From assembly GCA_964472725.1 (NCBI GenBank), contig CAYYLZ010000007.1, positions 1-64,000 of the forward strand: a DNA stretch of 64,000 bases, given 5' to 3'. Made by a program: the position numbers and the translations under genes. Below are positions 48,646-57,307 of the stretch, in pieces. Every line of letters begins with the position of its first letter. Position 1 is the stretch's first letter. The DNA is from RGIG6375 sp964472725. Its GTDB lineage: Bacteria > Bacillota > Clostridia > Oscillospirales > Oscillospiraceae. Below the pieces are notes generated by a model. The model did no database searches. It was given only the letters and a program-made list of their open reading frames with translations, and was not told the DNA's origin.

Positions 48646-48674
48646 TTGACATTGCGGGAAATATGAAGTACAAT
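48646..48674 (+). promoter_or_regulatory. Promoter of the iron alcohol dehydrogenase gene
   Basis: Perfect TTGACA (48646-48651), 17-base spacer, TACAAT (48669-48674). Confidence 0.8.
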
Positions 48675-48717
48675 TCATATATACTTATATTATACATCAA
48701 TAGAAAGAGGTATCATC

Positions 48718-49869
48718 ATGCCCTGTGATTTTTCTGTAAAAGCTCCCGTACTTTACGGTGTAGGCGCTATTCATCAGCTCGGCGAAAAGGTCAAGGCCTT
48801 CGGCGCAAAGAAGCCCATGCTTATCTGCGACCCCAACCTTGCTCCCGAGACCTATGAGAAGGCCACTGCCAGCATAAAGGCTGCCGGCCTTGACTATGTA
48901 ATGTTCGACAAGACCCGCCGCGATGCTCCCATCGAAGTCATCGACGAATGCGGCGAGATCGCTCTGCGCGAGAAGGCCGACTGCCTGATAGGCATCGGCG
49001 GCGGCAGCACCCTTGACACTGCCAAGGCTACCTCCATTCTGCTCAGCCACCCCGGCCCCATCAAGCAGTACATTCTCGCCCAGCCTGTTCAGATGGAAGT
49101 ACACGTACCCATCATTCTCGTTCCCACCACTGCCGGTACCGGCTCCGAGACCACCAAGGTCGCCGTTGTAAACCGCACCGACCTGAACATGAAGTGGAGC
49201 GTTTTTGTAACCATCTCCCTGGCCATCATCGACCCCGAGCTTACCCTCTCCCTGCCTCCCTATGAAACCGCATACACCGGCATGGACGCACTTTCTCACG
49301 CTATCGAGGGTCTTACCAGCAACAATCCCCATCCCCTTTCTCACGCCGCCGGTCTCGACGCCGTAAGAAAGATCACCCGCAACATCACCAAGGCTTACCA
49401 CAACGGTTCCGACCTGAATGCCCGCATTCAGATGGCCGAGGCCGCTTATCTTGCAGGTATCGCCTTTGATGACCCCCTCACCCACATCGGTCACGCTACC
49501 GCCGACGGTATGTCCATCAACTTCCATACTCCTCACGGTCTCGGCTGCGCTCTTGCTCTGCCCGAAGTATGCGCCCTCTGCGGCGAAGCTGTTCCCGAAG
49601 CAATGCGCGAGATAGCTGAGGCTATGGAGCTGCCCCTCACCGGCAATGAGACCGGCAAGGAGCTGGGCGAAATGTGCGCCGCCAAGTGCCGCGAGATCAT
49701 GCGCGAGACCAAGCTGCCCTCCGTCAAGGAGCTGGGTCACACCCGCGAGGAAATGCTCACCGTTGCCAACGAAGGCGCTACCAGCCACCTGAGCGATTTC
49801 TGCCCCGTAAAGGTCACCAGAGAATTCGCCGAAAAGTTTGCTCTCGCTGTTTACGACAACTATCAGTAA
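48718..49869 (+). CDS. Iron-containing alcohol dehydrogenase
   Basis: 383 residues. NAD-binding GIGGGSTLDTAKA and PTTAGTGSETTKVAV; metal site MDALSHAIEG, IGHATADG and FHTPHGLGCALALPEV with the three conserved His. It reduces aldehydes or oxidises alcohols. Its strong codon bias and perfect promoter suggest high expression, similar to the island genes, so it could reduce an aldehyde made by a glycyl radical enzyme, but this is inference. Terminator at 49883. Confidence 0.92.
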   Translation: MPCDFSVKAPVLYGVGAIHQLGEKVKAFGAKKPMLICDPNLAPETYEKATASIKAAGLDYVMFDKTRRDAPIEVIDECGEIALREKADCLIGIGGGSTLDTAKATSILLSHPGPIKQYILAQPVQMEVHVPIILVPTTAGTGSETTKVAVVNRTDLNMKWSVFVTISLAIIDPELTLSLPPYETAYTGMDALSHAIEGLTSNNPHPLSHAAGLDAVRKITRNITKAYHNGSDLNARIQMAEAAYLAGIAFDDPLTHIGHATADGMSINFHTPHGLGCALALPEVCALCGEAVPEAMREIAEAMELPLTGNETGKELGEMCAAKCREIMRETKLPSVKELGHTREEMLTVANEGATSHLSDFCPVKVTREFAEKFALAVYDNYQ

Positions 49870-49882
49870 TCGAATAATACAG

Positions 49883-49914
49883 GCGGCGTGGGTGCTCGCC
49901 CACGCCGCTTTTTT
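49883..49914 (+). terminator. Terminator after the alcohol dehydrogenase gene
   Basis: GGCGGCGTGGG / CCCACGCCGC stem, then TTTTTT. Confidence 0.85.
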
Positions 49915-49926
49915 GTGGAGGCCATC

Positions 49927-51312
49927 ATGTTTTTGAAAAAATACATCGGCGATAAGGCGTTTTACCAAAAGGTGCTGACAATCACCATTCCCATTCTTAT
50001 TCAGAATGTTATCACCAACTTCGTCAGCCTGCTGGACAACGTCATGGTCGGTCGCCTCGGTACCGAGCCTATGTCCGGCGTCGCCATAGTAAACCAGCTT
50101 CTCTTCATCTTCAATCTCTGCATTTTCGGCGGAATTTCCGGCGCAGGTATCTTCACCGCCCAATACCACGGCAAGGGCGACGAGGAGGGTATCCGCAACA
50201 CCTTCCGCATGAAGGCCATGATCGTCACGGCCATCACCGCAGTGGCTTTGGTCATTTTTGCTTTCTTTGGTCCCGATCTTATCAGCATGTTTCTCCATGA
50301 GGGCGAGGAGAACCTTGACCTCGCCGCAACTCTCGTACACGGCAGACAATACATGTACGTAATGCTCGTCAGCCTTCTGCCTTTCGCTCTCTGTCAGATT
50401 TACTCCGGCACTCTCAAGGAGACCGGTGAGACCATGCTGCCCATGAAGGCCGGCATCATTGCCGTTCTCGTAAACCTCTGCGGCAACTACATACTCATTT
50501 ACGGCAAGTTCGGTGCGCCCGCGATGGGCGTTGTAGGTGCGGCTATCGCCACCCTTATCGCCCGCGTGGTTGAGTGTCTTATAGTTGCGGTATGGACTCA
50601 CAAACATAAGGATCGAGCCCCCTACATAAAGGGCATTTACAAAAACTTCCGCGTCCCTAAGGAACTGGCGGTCAAGGTTCTGCGCAAGGGTCTGCCCCTT
50701 ATGGTAAACGAGGGTCTTTGGTCTCTTGGCATGACCGCTCTCACTCAGTGCTACTCCCTGCGCGGTCTCGAGGCAATTTCCGCCTCCAATATCAGCTCCA
50801 CCGTATCCAACCTCTTCTTCTGCGCGGTCTTCGCCTTCGCCAATGCAATTTCCATTATCGTAGGACATCTGCTGGGCTCCGGTGACATCGAGCGCGCAAA
50901 GGACGAGGACAGCAAGCTGATTTTCATCGCCATTGTTATCTGCACCGTGATCGGCGGCGCACTGGCTATCTGTTCGCCCTTCATTCCTCAGATTTACAAC
51001 ACCAGCGACAGCATCCGTGACCTTGCCACCAAGTTCCTGCTGGTAAGCGCCGCTATGATGCCCTTCAACTGCTTCATTCACGCTACCTACTTCACCTTCC
51101 GCGCAGGCGGACAGACGGTGCTGACCTTCGTGTTTGACAGCGTGTTCATCTGGTGCATTTGCTATCCCGTAGCCTTTGTACTCTCCCGCTACACCGATAT
51201 GCCCATCTTCCCGCTCTTCCTCACCATAAACCTGGTTGAGCTTATCAAGGTTGTACTTGGCGCGGTGCTTCTCAAGAAAGGCACATGGGCGAAAAATCTC
51301 GTCAACGACTAA
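49927..51312 (+). CDS. MATE-family exporter 1
   Basis: 461 residues, 12 membrane segments. ITIPILIQNVITNFVSLLDNVMVGRLG is the MATE N-terminal signature; the second half begins with LRKGLPLMVNEGLWSLGM. MATE proteins export drugs or metabolites using Na+ or H+. The ATG at 49927 follows TGGAGG. It is very similar to the next gene (for example GTLKETGETMLPMKAGI), a tandem duplication. Confidence 0.92.
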   Translation: MFLKKYIGDKAFYQKVLTITIPILIQNVITNFVSLLDNVMVGRLGTEPMSGVAIVNQLLFIFNLCIFGGISGAGIFTAQYHGKGDEEGIRNTFRMKAMIVTAITAVALVIFAFFGPDLISMFLHEGEENLDLAATLVHGRQYMYVMLVSLLPFALCQIYSGTLKETGETMLPMKAGIIAVLVNLCGNYILIYGKFGAPAMGVVGAAIATLIARVVECLIVAVWTHKHKDRAPYIKGIYKNFRVPKELAVKVLRKGLPLMVNEGLWSLGMTALTQCYSLRGLEAISASNISSTVSNLFFCAVFAFANAISIIVGHLLGSGDIERAKDEDSKLIFIAIVICTVIGGALAICSPFIPQIYNTSDSIRDLATKFLLVSAAMMPFNCFIHATYFTFRAGGQTVLTFVFDSVFIWCICYPVAFVLSRYTDMPIFPLFLTINLVELIKVVLGAVLLKKGTWAKNLVND

Positions 51313-51328
51313 ACTACCACAAAACTTT

Positions 51329-51364
51329 CAGCCGCCCCCCGATTTCGGGTTGGGCGGCTGTTTT
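51329..51364 (+). terminator. Terminator after MATE 1
   Basis: CAGCCGCCC / GGGCGGCTG stem, then TTTTC. Confidence 0.75.
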
Positions 51365-51440
51365 CATGCTTGCAAATTATTGGTAATTAGTATATAATCG
51401 CTGTTGTGTCTGCAAATACATAGAAATACAGGAGGACCGT

Positions 51441-52826
51441 ATGGTACTGAAAAAATTCATCGGCGATAAGGCATTTTACCAAAAGGTGATGACCATAACC
51501 ATACCGATACTCATTCAGAACGTTATCACAAACTTCGTCAACCTCATCGACAACGTCATGGTAGGCCGCCTCGGCACCGAGCCCATGTCCGGCGTTGCCA
51601 TAGTGAACCAGCTTCTCTTTATCTTCAACCTCTGCATTTTCGGCGCCATTTCCGGCGCGGGTATTTTTACCGCGCAGTATCACGGCAAGGGCGACCAGGA
51701 GGGTATCCGCTATACCTTCCGCATCAAGATAATCGTTTCCGTGGCTGTCACCGTGCTGTTCTCTTTGGCGTTCATCTTCTTCGGCCCCCAGCTGATAAGC
51801 CTTTTCCTTCACGAGGGTCAGGAAAGCCTTGATTTGGCCGCTACCCTCACTTACGGCAGAGAGTACTTCTACATTATGCTTATTGGTCTGTTGCCCTTCG
51901 CCATAAGTCAGTGCTACGCAGGCACTCTCAAGGAGACCGGCGAGACCATGCTGCCCATGAAGGCCGGCATCGCCGCGGTTCTTGTAAACCTCTGCGGTAA
52001 CTACATACTTATTTACGGCAAGTTCGGCGCACCTGCTCTTGGTGTTTCCGGCGCAGCTATCGCCACTGTTATCTCCCGTATCGTTGAGTGCCTGATAGTT
52101 CTTATCTGGACACACAAGCACAAGGCTGCCTGTGGCTTCATCGTGGGCGCATACCGCAGCCTGCGTGTTCCCAAGGAGCTGGTCATCAGCGTAGCCAAAA
52201 AGGGTCTGCCCCTTATGGCAAACGAGGTTCTTTGGTCTGTGGGTATGACTACTCTTTCCCAGTGCTACTCCGTCCGCGGTCTTGAGGCTATTTCCGCAAG
52301 CAACATAAGCTCCACCGTATCTCACCTTTTCTTCTGCGCCATGTTCGCCTTCGGCAACGCCATCTCCATCATCGTAGGCCATCTGCTGGGCTCCGGCGAC
52401 CTGAAGCGCGCCAAGGACGAGGACAACAAGCTCATTTTCTGCGCCATTGTCGTCTGCATCGGCGTAGGCATCGTGATGGGCGTTCTCTCTCCCCTTATCC
52501 CCAACCTTTACAATACCACCGACCTTGTAAAGGAGCTTGCCACCAAGTTCCTGCTGGTCAGCTCCGTGCTGCTGCCCTTTAACGCTTTTGCAAACTCCAC
52601 CTACTTCACTCTCCGCTCCGGCGGTCAGACCGGCGTTACCTTCATTTTCGACAGTGGCTACATTTGGGTCATCTGCGTTCCCGTGGCCTTTATCCTTTCC
52701 CGCTTCACCGAACTGCCCATCTTCCCCCTCTATGCCATCGTATCCGCTTTGGACATTCTCAAGTGCTTCATCGGCGCATACCTGCTCAAGAAAGGCACAT
52801 GGCTGCGCAGCCTCGTAAACAACTAA
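51441..52826 (+). CDS. MATE-family exporter 2
   Basis: 461 residues, tandem paralogue of exporter 1 with the same start (LKKFIGDKAFYQKVMTITIP) and most motifs conserved (MVGRLGTEPMSGVAIVNQLL). AGGAGG precedes the ATG. The small metalloprotease-like gene begins immediately after its stop. Having two near-identical exporters suggests a gene-dosage need or related substrates. Confidence 0.92.
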   Translation: MVLKKFIGDKAFYQKVMTITIPILIQNVITNFVNLIDNVMVGRLGTEPMSGVAIVNQLLFIFNLCIFGAISGAGIFTAQYHGKGDQEGIRYTFRIKIIVSVAVTVLFSLAFIFFGPQLISLFLHEGQESLDLAATLTYGREYFYIMLIGLLPFAISQCYAGTLKETGETMLPMKAGIAAVLVNLCGNYILIYGKFGAPALGVSGAAIATVISRIVECLIVLIWTHKHKAACGFIVGAYRSLRVPKELVISVAKKGLPLMANEVLWSVGMTTLSQCYSVRGLEAISASNISSTVSHLFFCAMFAFGNAISIIVGHLLGSGDLKRAKDEDNKLIFCAIVVCIGVGIVMGVLSPLIPNLYNTTDLVKELATKFLLVSSVLLPFNAFANSTYFTLRSGGQTGVTFIFDSGYIWVICVPVAFILSRFTELPIFPLYAIVSALDILKCFIGAYLLKKGTWLRSLVNN

Positions 52827-53240
52827 ATGAAGCGCTCTACCTTTTATCTGCTGTCCTTTACCTGGGGATTGCTGCTTTCCTTAGGGGGAGTTCTGCATTT
52901 TATCATACTTCTCATTTTGGGAAAGAAGCCCAAGCGTTTCGGACACTGCCTGCACTTCGAGGTGGGCAAAGACTGGGGCGGATTCAATTTCGGCTGGCTG
53001 ATCATCACCTGCAAGGACCCCAGCCGTCACCTTTTGGAGCACGAGCACGGACACGGCTATCAGAACATCATGCTGGGGCCGCTGATGCCCTTCGTAGTCT
53101 GTCTGCCCTCCAGCCTGCGCTACCACGCCCGCAACATTATAAAAAAGCTGCGTCCCAAAACTCAGCTCAAGCCCTATGACAGTATATGGTTCGAGGGTTG
53201 GGCAACCAGCCTCGGCGAAAAATTCTGCCGCGATATATAA
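52827..53240 (+). CDS. Membrane protein with HEHGH motif (putative zincin)
   Basis: 137 residues. Residues 5-32 are hydrophobic (YLLSFTWGLLLSLGGVLHFI). LLEHEHGHGYQNIMLGPLMPF contains HEHGH, the HExxH zinc-peptidase pattern, next to a second hydrophobic stretch, and DSIWFEGWATSLGEKF ends the protein. A peptidase is possible but the protein is short for one. It starts directly at the end of the MATE gene and is probably co-transcribed. Confidence 0.6.
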   Translation: MKRSTFYLLSFTWGLLLSLGGVLHFIILLILGKKPKRFGHCLHFEVGKDWGGFNFGWLIITCKDPSRHLLEHEHGHGYQNIMLGPLMPFVVCLPSSLRYHARNIIKKLRPKTQLKPYDSIWFEGWATSLGEKFCRDI

Positions 53241-53246
53241 AAAGCG

Positions 53247-53278
53247 ACCTCCCTGCGTTTTGAACGCAGGGAGGTTTT
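53247..53278. terminator. Bidirectional terminator
   Basis: ACCTCCCTGCGTT / AACGCAGGGAGGT stem with a 3-base loop, between convergent genes. Confidence 0.85.
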
Positions 53279-53291
53279 GTATATGAAATGA

Positions 53292-55211
53292 TCAAATTCT
53301 GCCGATATTACGGGCAATGGTGAAGGCTTCCTGAGTGGCGCTGAAAATATTTCTCGGCTCAAAGCAGTCGCCCAGCTGATAGAACTCGGGGGCGCAATCG
53401 TGGAGGGCAATGGCCTCGTCCCAAAGAGGACGCTGACCGGTGGCGTAAATGACGGTATCCGCACCGTAAAGGGTATCGCCCGCACGGACGCCCTCGGCGG
53501 TTATCTCGTCTACTTTTACGTTTAGGTGCATTGCCATACCGCGTTTGGGCATCTCCTGCATGATGGCGAGAGTGTGCATATTGCCGGGATCTACGTTGGG
53601 GCCGCTCTGGGCTTCGAGAACTGTGACCTCACGTTCCATGCCCGCAAGGAACAGACCCAGCTCAATGCCTACAAGACCCGCGCCGAGAATTACGACCTTT
53701 TTGCCTACCTTTTCAGGCTCAACATAGGCTTCCTCCGCGCCCATTGCGTGCTCGATGCCCTTGATAGGAGGCACAGCGGGGCGCGCGCCAACGGCGGCGA
53801 TAAGTACGTCTGCTCCCACGCTCTTTGCGTATTCGGGGGTCACTTCGGTATTGAGGCGAATTTCAACGCCGGCACGCTCGGTGAGCATGGCCTGACGCTC
53901 GAGATATGCGGCAAGATTTTTCTTGAACGGCACCTTATCCTCGCAGAGCAGCACGCCGCCCAGTCGGTCACTCTTCTCGCAGAGAATTACCTCGTGGCCA
54001 CGCTTTGCGGCAGTGATAGCGGCCTGCATACCGCCGGGGCCGCCGCCTGCGACCAGAACCTTCTTCTTGTTCTCAACGGGCGGGGTCATTCTCACCAGCA
54101 GCTCACGGCCGATTTCCGGATTGATGGCGCACTGGAGTATCTGATGGCGGCCGTTGCCCGCAAAGCAGGTGTTGCAGCGCAGGCACTTGTTTATCTCGTC
54201 CTCACGACCGGTGCGAGCCTTGATGGGGAAATCGGGGTCGGCAAGGCTCTGTCTGCCAAGCTGCACAACATCGGCAACGCCGGAGGCTATTATCTCTTCC
54301 ATGTGGGCAGGGTCGGTAAACGCGCCGACGGTAGCCACGGGAGTTTTCACGTGCTTCTTTATTTCGCCTGCGAGGTAGGAGTTGCAGCCATCGGCGAGGA
54401 ACATGGAGGGGTGGGTGATGCACATGGACTCCAGCACCTCATGGTTGCCAGCAGAAACGTGGATAAGGTCAACCTTGCCGTCAAGAGCCTTGGCAAGCTC
54501 GATACCCTCGTCGATATCATAGCCGACGGAATTGCGCTCGCTGCCGCTCATGCGGAACTCGATGGGGAATTTAGGGCCGACTTCCTTGCGGATAGCGTCG
54601 ATGACTGCCAAAGGCAGGCGCATACGGTTTTCAAGGCTGCCGCCCCACTTATCGGTGCGGGTATTTACCTTGGAGGACATGAACTGAGCCAGCAGCCAGC
54701 CGTGACCGCCGTGAATGGTGACCATGCCGAAGCCTGCCTGCTTTGCGCGGGCGGCGCACTTTGCGTACTGAGCCAGCACGCGCTCTATTTCGGCTTCGTC
54801 CATCTGACTAACGTGGCCGTACTGATTTTCCATCTCAACGGGGCCATACAGCGGAAAGCCCTTATCGTGACTTGCGTGGGCATACATACCCGCATGGGAA
54901 AGCTCTGCGGAAGCAATGCAGCCGTGGCGGGCTACGGAGCAGGCAACTGTAGAGAAACCGGGTAGAGAGTCGGGATCCTCCAGACGGAACAGAAAGCCGT
55001 AATGCTTGCCGCGCTCTTCGTCAACTATGCAGTCGCCTACGCTGACGGACGCAAAACCGCCCATTGCCTTGCGCTCGTAATAAGCGGCTGTGTCGGCATT
55101 GGGGAAGCAGTCCTTGCCTACATTATAAAAGCCCTGAGGAGAGGCAAATATGCGGTTGCGGAACAGAGTGCCGCCCAGCTTCAGAGGCTCGAAAAGATGA
55201 GGATATTTCAT
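53292..55211 (-). CDS. Old-yellow-enzyme-type FMN/FAD/4Fe-4S oxidoreductase
   Basis: 639 residues. An FMN TIM barrel comes first (LGGTLFRNRIFASPQG, GFGMVTIHGGHGWLLAQFMS, RTDKWGGSLENRMRLPL), then the 4Fe-4S motif CLRCNTCFAGNGRHQILQC, then an FAD/NAD module (VLVAGGGPGGMQAAITAAKRGHEV). This is the layout of 2,4-dienoyl-CoA reductase, trimethylamine dehydrogenase and the bile-acid enzymes BaiCD/BaiH. It would reduce an activated C=C bond or oxidise an amine. The ATG at 55211 follows GGGAGAAAC. Confidence 0.9.
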   Translation of the reverse strand: MKYPHLFEPLKLGGTLFRNRIFASPQGFYNVGKDCFPNADTAAYYERKAMGGFASVSVGDCIVDEERGKHYGFLFRLEDPDSLPGFSTVACSVARHGCIASAELSHAGMYAHASHDKGFPLYGPVEMENQYGHVSQMDEAEIERVLAQYAKCAARAKQAGFGMVTIHGGHGWLLAQFMSSKVNTRTDKWGGSLENRMRLPLAVIDAIRKEVGPKFPIEFRMSGSERNSVGYDIDEGIELAKALDGKVDLIHVSAGNHEVLESMCITHPSMFLADGCNSYLAGEIKKHVKTPVATVGAFTDPAHMEEIIASGVADVVQLGRQSLADPDFPIKARTGREDEINKCLRCNTCFAGNGRHQILQCAINPEIGRELLVRMTPPVENKKKVLVAGGGPGGMQAAITAAKRGHEVILCEKSDRLGGVLLCEDKVPFKKNLAAYLERQAMLTERAGVEIRLNTEVTPEYAKSVGADVLIAAVGARPAVPPIKGIEHAMGAEEAYVEPEKVGKKVVILGAGLVGIELGLFLAGMEREVTVLEAQSGPNVDPGNMHTLAIMQEMPKRGMAMHLNVKVDEITAEGVRAGDTLYGADTVIYATGQRPLWDEAIALHDCAPEFYQLGDCFEPRNIFSATQEAFTIARNIGRI

Positions 55212-55354
55212 CGTAGTTTCTCCCTTCGTTTTATCGGTATACATATATAATACATTGCCGCCTAATCTTTCGCAAGCTTTTTTGCGTCGGGGGCTACCAT
55301 TCGGCTTCACTTGGTGGTATATTAAAGAAAAAAAACGCAGCGAGGTACACTGCC

Positions 55355-56182
55355 ATGATGATTCAGGATATATTCCCCAGCATTTACGATAACACCTATA
55401 CGCCTCTGCGCCCACCAACGCCCAATGACTATCTGCTTATCTGCGACGGCCCCATGATAGTCAGCCGCACAGGTGACTCCCCCGCCCTGCCCGTCTTTTC
55501 CGACTTCAGCGGCGACGTTTCCGCGGCCTTTCCCCTTTTCGCCATCGACGACAGATATATCTATTACGCCGCCAAGGGTGAAATAGAGCCGCCCGTCGGC
55601 TTTGAGCCTCACCACGTTGGCGAGCTTATGCACGTTATGCCTTCTCCGCTCAACTTCGCCGCCGTCACGGCATTCCATCTCTCCGGTTGGTACGGCGACA
55701 ACCGCTACTGCGGTCGATGCGGCAAGGAGATGGAGCGGGGCGCCACCGAGCGCAGCCTCGTCTGCCCCCACTGCAAGAACACCGTCTATCCCAAGATTTC
55801 CCCCGTTGTCATCGTCTGCGTCACCGACGGCGACCGTATGCTGCTGACTCATTACGCAGGCCGTGATTACACCAATTACGCCCTCATTGCAGGCTTCTGC
55901 GAGATCGGTGAGAGCCCCGAGGACAGCGTACGCCGGGAGGTAATGGAGGAAACGGGCATCAAGGTAAAGAATATCCGCTATTACGGCAGCCAGCCCTGGG
56001 GGCTTTCCTCCAGTATGCTCCTTGGTTTCTTCGCCGAGCTGGACGGCAGCGACGTCGTCACAGTTGACCGCACAGAGCTCAGCGACGCAAGCTGGTTCCA
56101 TCGTGACGAAGTCCACCTTCCCGACGACCGCATCAGCTTGACAAGGGATATGATTCTGCATTTTGTGAATAGCAAGGATTAA
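55355..56182 (+). CDS. nudC: NAD+ diphosphatase / RNA decapping hydrolase NudC
   Basis: 275 residues. The zinc ribbon is CGRCGKEM...CPHCKN. The Nudix box is GFCEIGESPEDSVRREVMEETGI. The NADH-specific SQPWPF motif appears as GSQPWGLSSSML, so its end is changed. It cleaves NAD(H) to NMN and AMP and removes NAD caps from RNA. Divergent from the oxidoreductase gene. Confidence 0.93.
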   Translation: MMIQDIFPSIYDNTYTPLRPPTPNDYLLICDGPMIVSRTGDSPALPVFSDFSGDVSAAFPLFAIDDRYIYYAAKGEIEPPVGFEPHHVGELMHVMPSPLNFAAVTAFHLSGWYGDNRYCGRCGKEMERGATERSLVCPHCKNTVYPKISPVVIVCVTDGDRMLLTHYAGRDYTNYALIAGFCEIGESPEDSVRREVMEETGIKVKNIRYYGSQPWGLSSSMLLGFFAELDGSDVVTVDRTELSDASWFHRDEVHLPDDRISLTRDMILHFVNSKD

Positions 56183-56209
56183 ATGATATAAAAAACGAAG
56201 GGATCCCTT

Positions 56210-57034
56210 ATGACTCGTGATAGCTTTTTCCAGAGTATAAATAGATTTGGTAATACAGCCGCAGAAGTTTGCCTCAATACCTTAGGTCTTTCTTTGGATA
56301 AAATTCAGAAAGATGTAGTCATATCCCCGGGCTGGTTTCCCGAGAAACTATATGCCTCAAACGAAATAGAAGAATTAGTACAATCCAGCCCACTATTCCA
56401 ATATAAAATTTGGAATATAACCCACAATAACACAAGTTTTACTTATGTCAAAACAGGCTTTGGTTCTTCTGTTGTAATGGATTTCATATTGCTATTGGGT
56501 ATAACGGAAAAATGCGAAAGACTTGTTTTTCTAAGTTCTGTGGGTGCGCTATCCGACGAGTTTAACATAGGCGATATAGTAATCCCCCAATATGCTATCA
56601 GTGGTACGGGTGCAGAACGCTACTTGTCCCATAATCCTTTTGACGATTGTTTTTATTCAAAACACTATCCTCATCCCCTATTATTTAACAATCTCGTTGA
56701 AGCCACTAATGGTATCTGTCAAAAGCATAATATCCGGTGGCATTATGGCAAAACATTTTGTGTTGATACAATAGTCGCCCAATATAATCACCTTAACAGC
56801 ATAATCAACGCAGGGTGCGATAGCATTGATATGGAAAGCTCAACTGCCTTTAACACATCAACTATGTTGGGTATACCCTGCGTTGCAATTTTAAATGTAT
56901 CAGATAGCCCTAACCGCAAAAACAAATCTCTTATGCAAAAGCGTCAAAGAGGTGAAACCTTGCGCAGAAGATTTGTAACGAAAGAAATAATCCCTTTGAT
57001 TATAGACCGTCTCTTTGGCACTACCGGCAGCTGA
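56210..57034 (+). CDS. Nucleoside-phosphorylase-family protein, AT-rich
   Basis: 274 residues. FLSSVGALSDEFNIGDIVIPQYAI and CDSIDMESSTAFNTSTMLGIP (the Met-Glu-Ser substrate site of PNP/UdP enzymes) show the phosphorylase superfamily fold. It would cleave a nucleoside or nucleoside-like compound with phosphate. The gene is much more AT-rich than its surroundings and a composite repeat follows its stop, so it looks acquired. Exact substrate unknown. Confidence 0.8.
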   Translation: MTRDSFFQSINRFGNTAAEVCLNTLGLSLDKIQKDVVISPGWFPEKLYASNEIEELVQSSPLFQYKIWNITHNNTSFTYVKTGFGSSVVMDFILLLGITEKCERLVFLSSVGALSDEFNIGDIVIPQYAISGTGAERYLSHNPFDDCFYSKHYPHPLLFNNLVEATNGICQKHNIRWHYGKTFCVDTIVAQYNHLNSIINAGCDSIDMESSTAFNTSTMLGIPCVAILNVSDSPNRKNKSLMQKRQRGETLRRRFVTKEIIPLIIDRLFGTTGS

Positions 57035-57039
57035 CCGCA

Positions 57040-57232
57040 GGTCGCCCCCTTGTTAAAGGGGGCTGGCGGCAAAGCCGACTGGGGGATTCCTTTAAACTAA
57101 TAAGTAAAAGTGAATAGTTAATAGGTGAATAAAAACTATAGTCCACTTCTTCACTTTTCACTATTACTTTTTACCTCAATCCGAATCCCTCCACCGCAAG
57201 CGGTCCCTCTCCCTTTAACAAGGTAGGAAACG
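57040..57232. repeat. Composite intergenic repeat, copy 3
   Basis: The left end has GACCGCAGGTCGC, CCCTTGTTAAAGGGGG, GGCGGCAAAGCCG and ACTGGGGGATTC. The right end has GAATCCCTCCACCG, a CGCAAGCG hairpin and CCCTCTCCCTTTAACAAGG. The middle is AT-rich with a near-palindrome (GTAAAAGTGAATAGT / ACTATTACTTTTTAC). Same plan as at 1361 and 9385. Confidence 0.7.
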
Positions 57233-57274
57233 GGTGCGCACTTTTCTTTGTATCAGTGTAAAACATAGCTAACT

Positions 57275-57305
57275 AAAATGGACAGGTCTTTGACCTGTCC
57301 ATTTT
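57275..57305 (-). terminator. Terminator of the third MATE gene
   Basis: AAAATGGACAGGTC / GACCTGTCCATTTT, a 14-base-pair stem with a 3-base loop. Confidence 0.8.
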
Positions 57306-57307
57306 CC

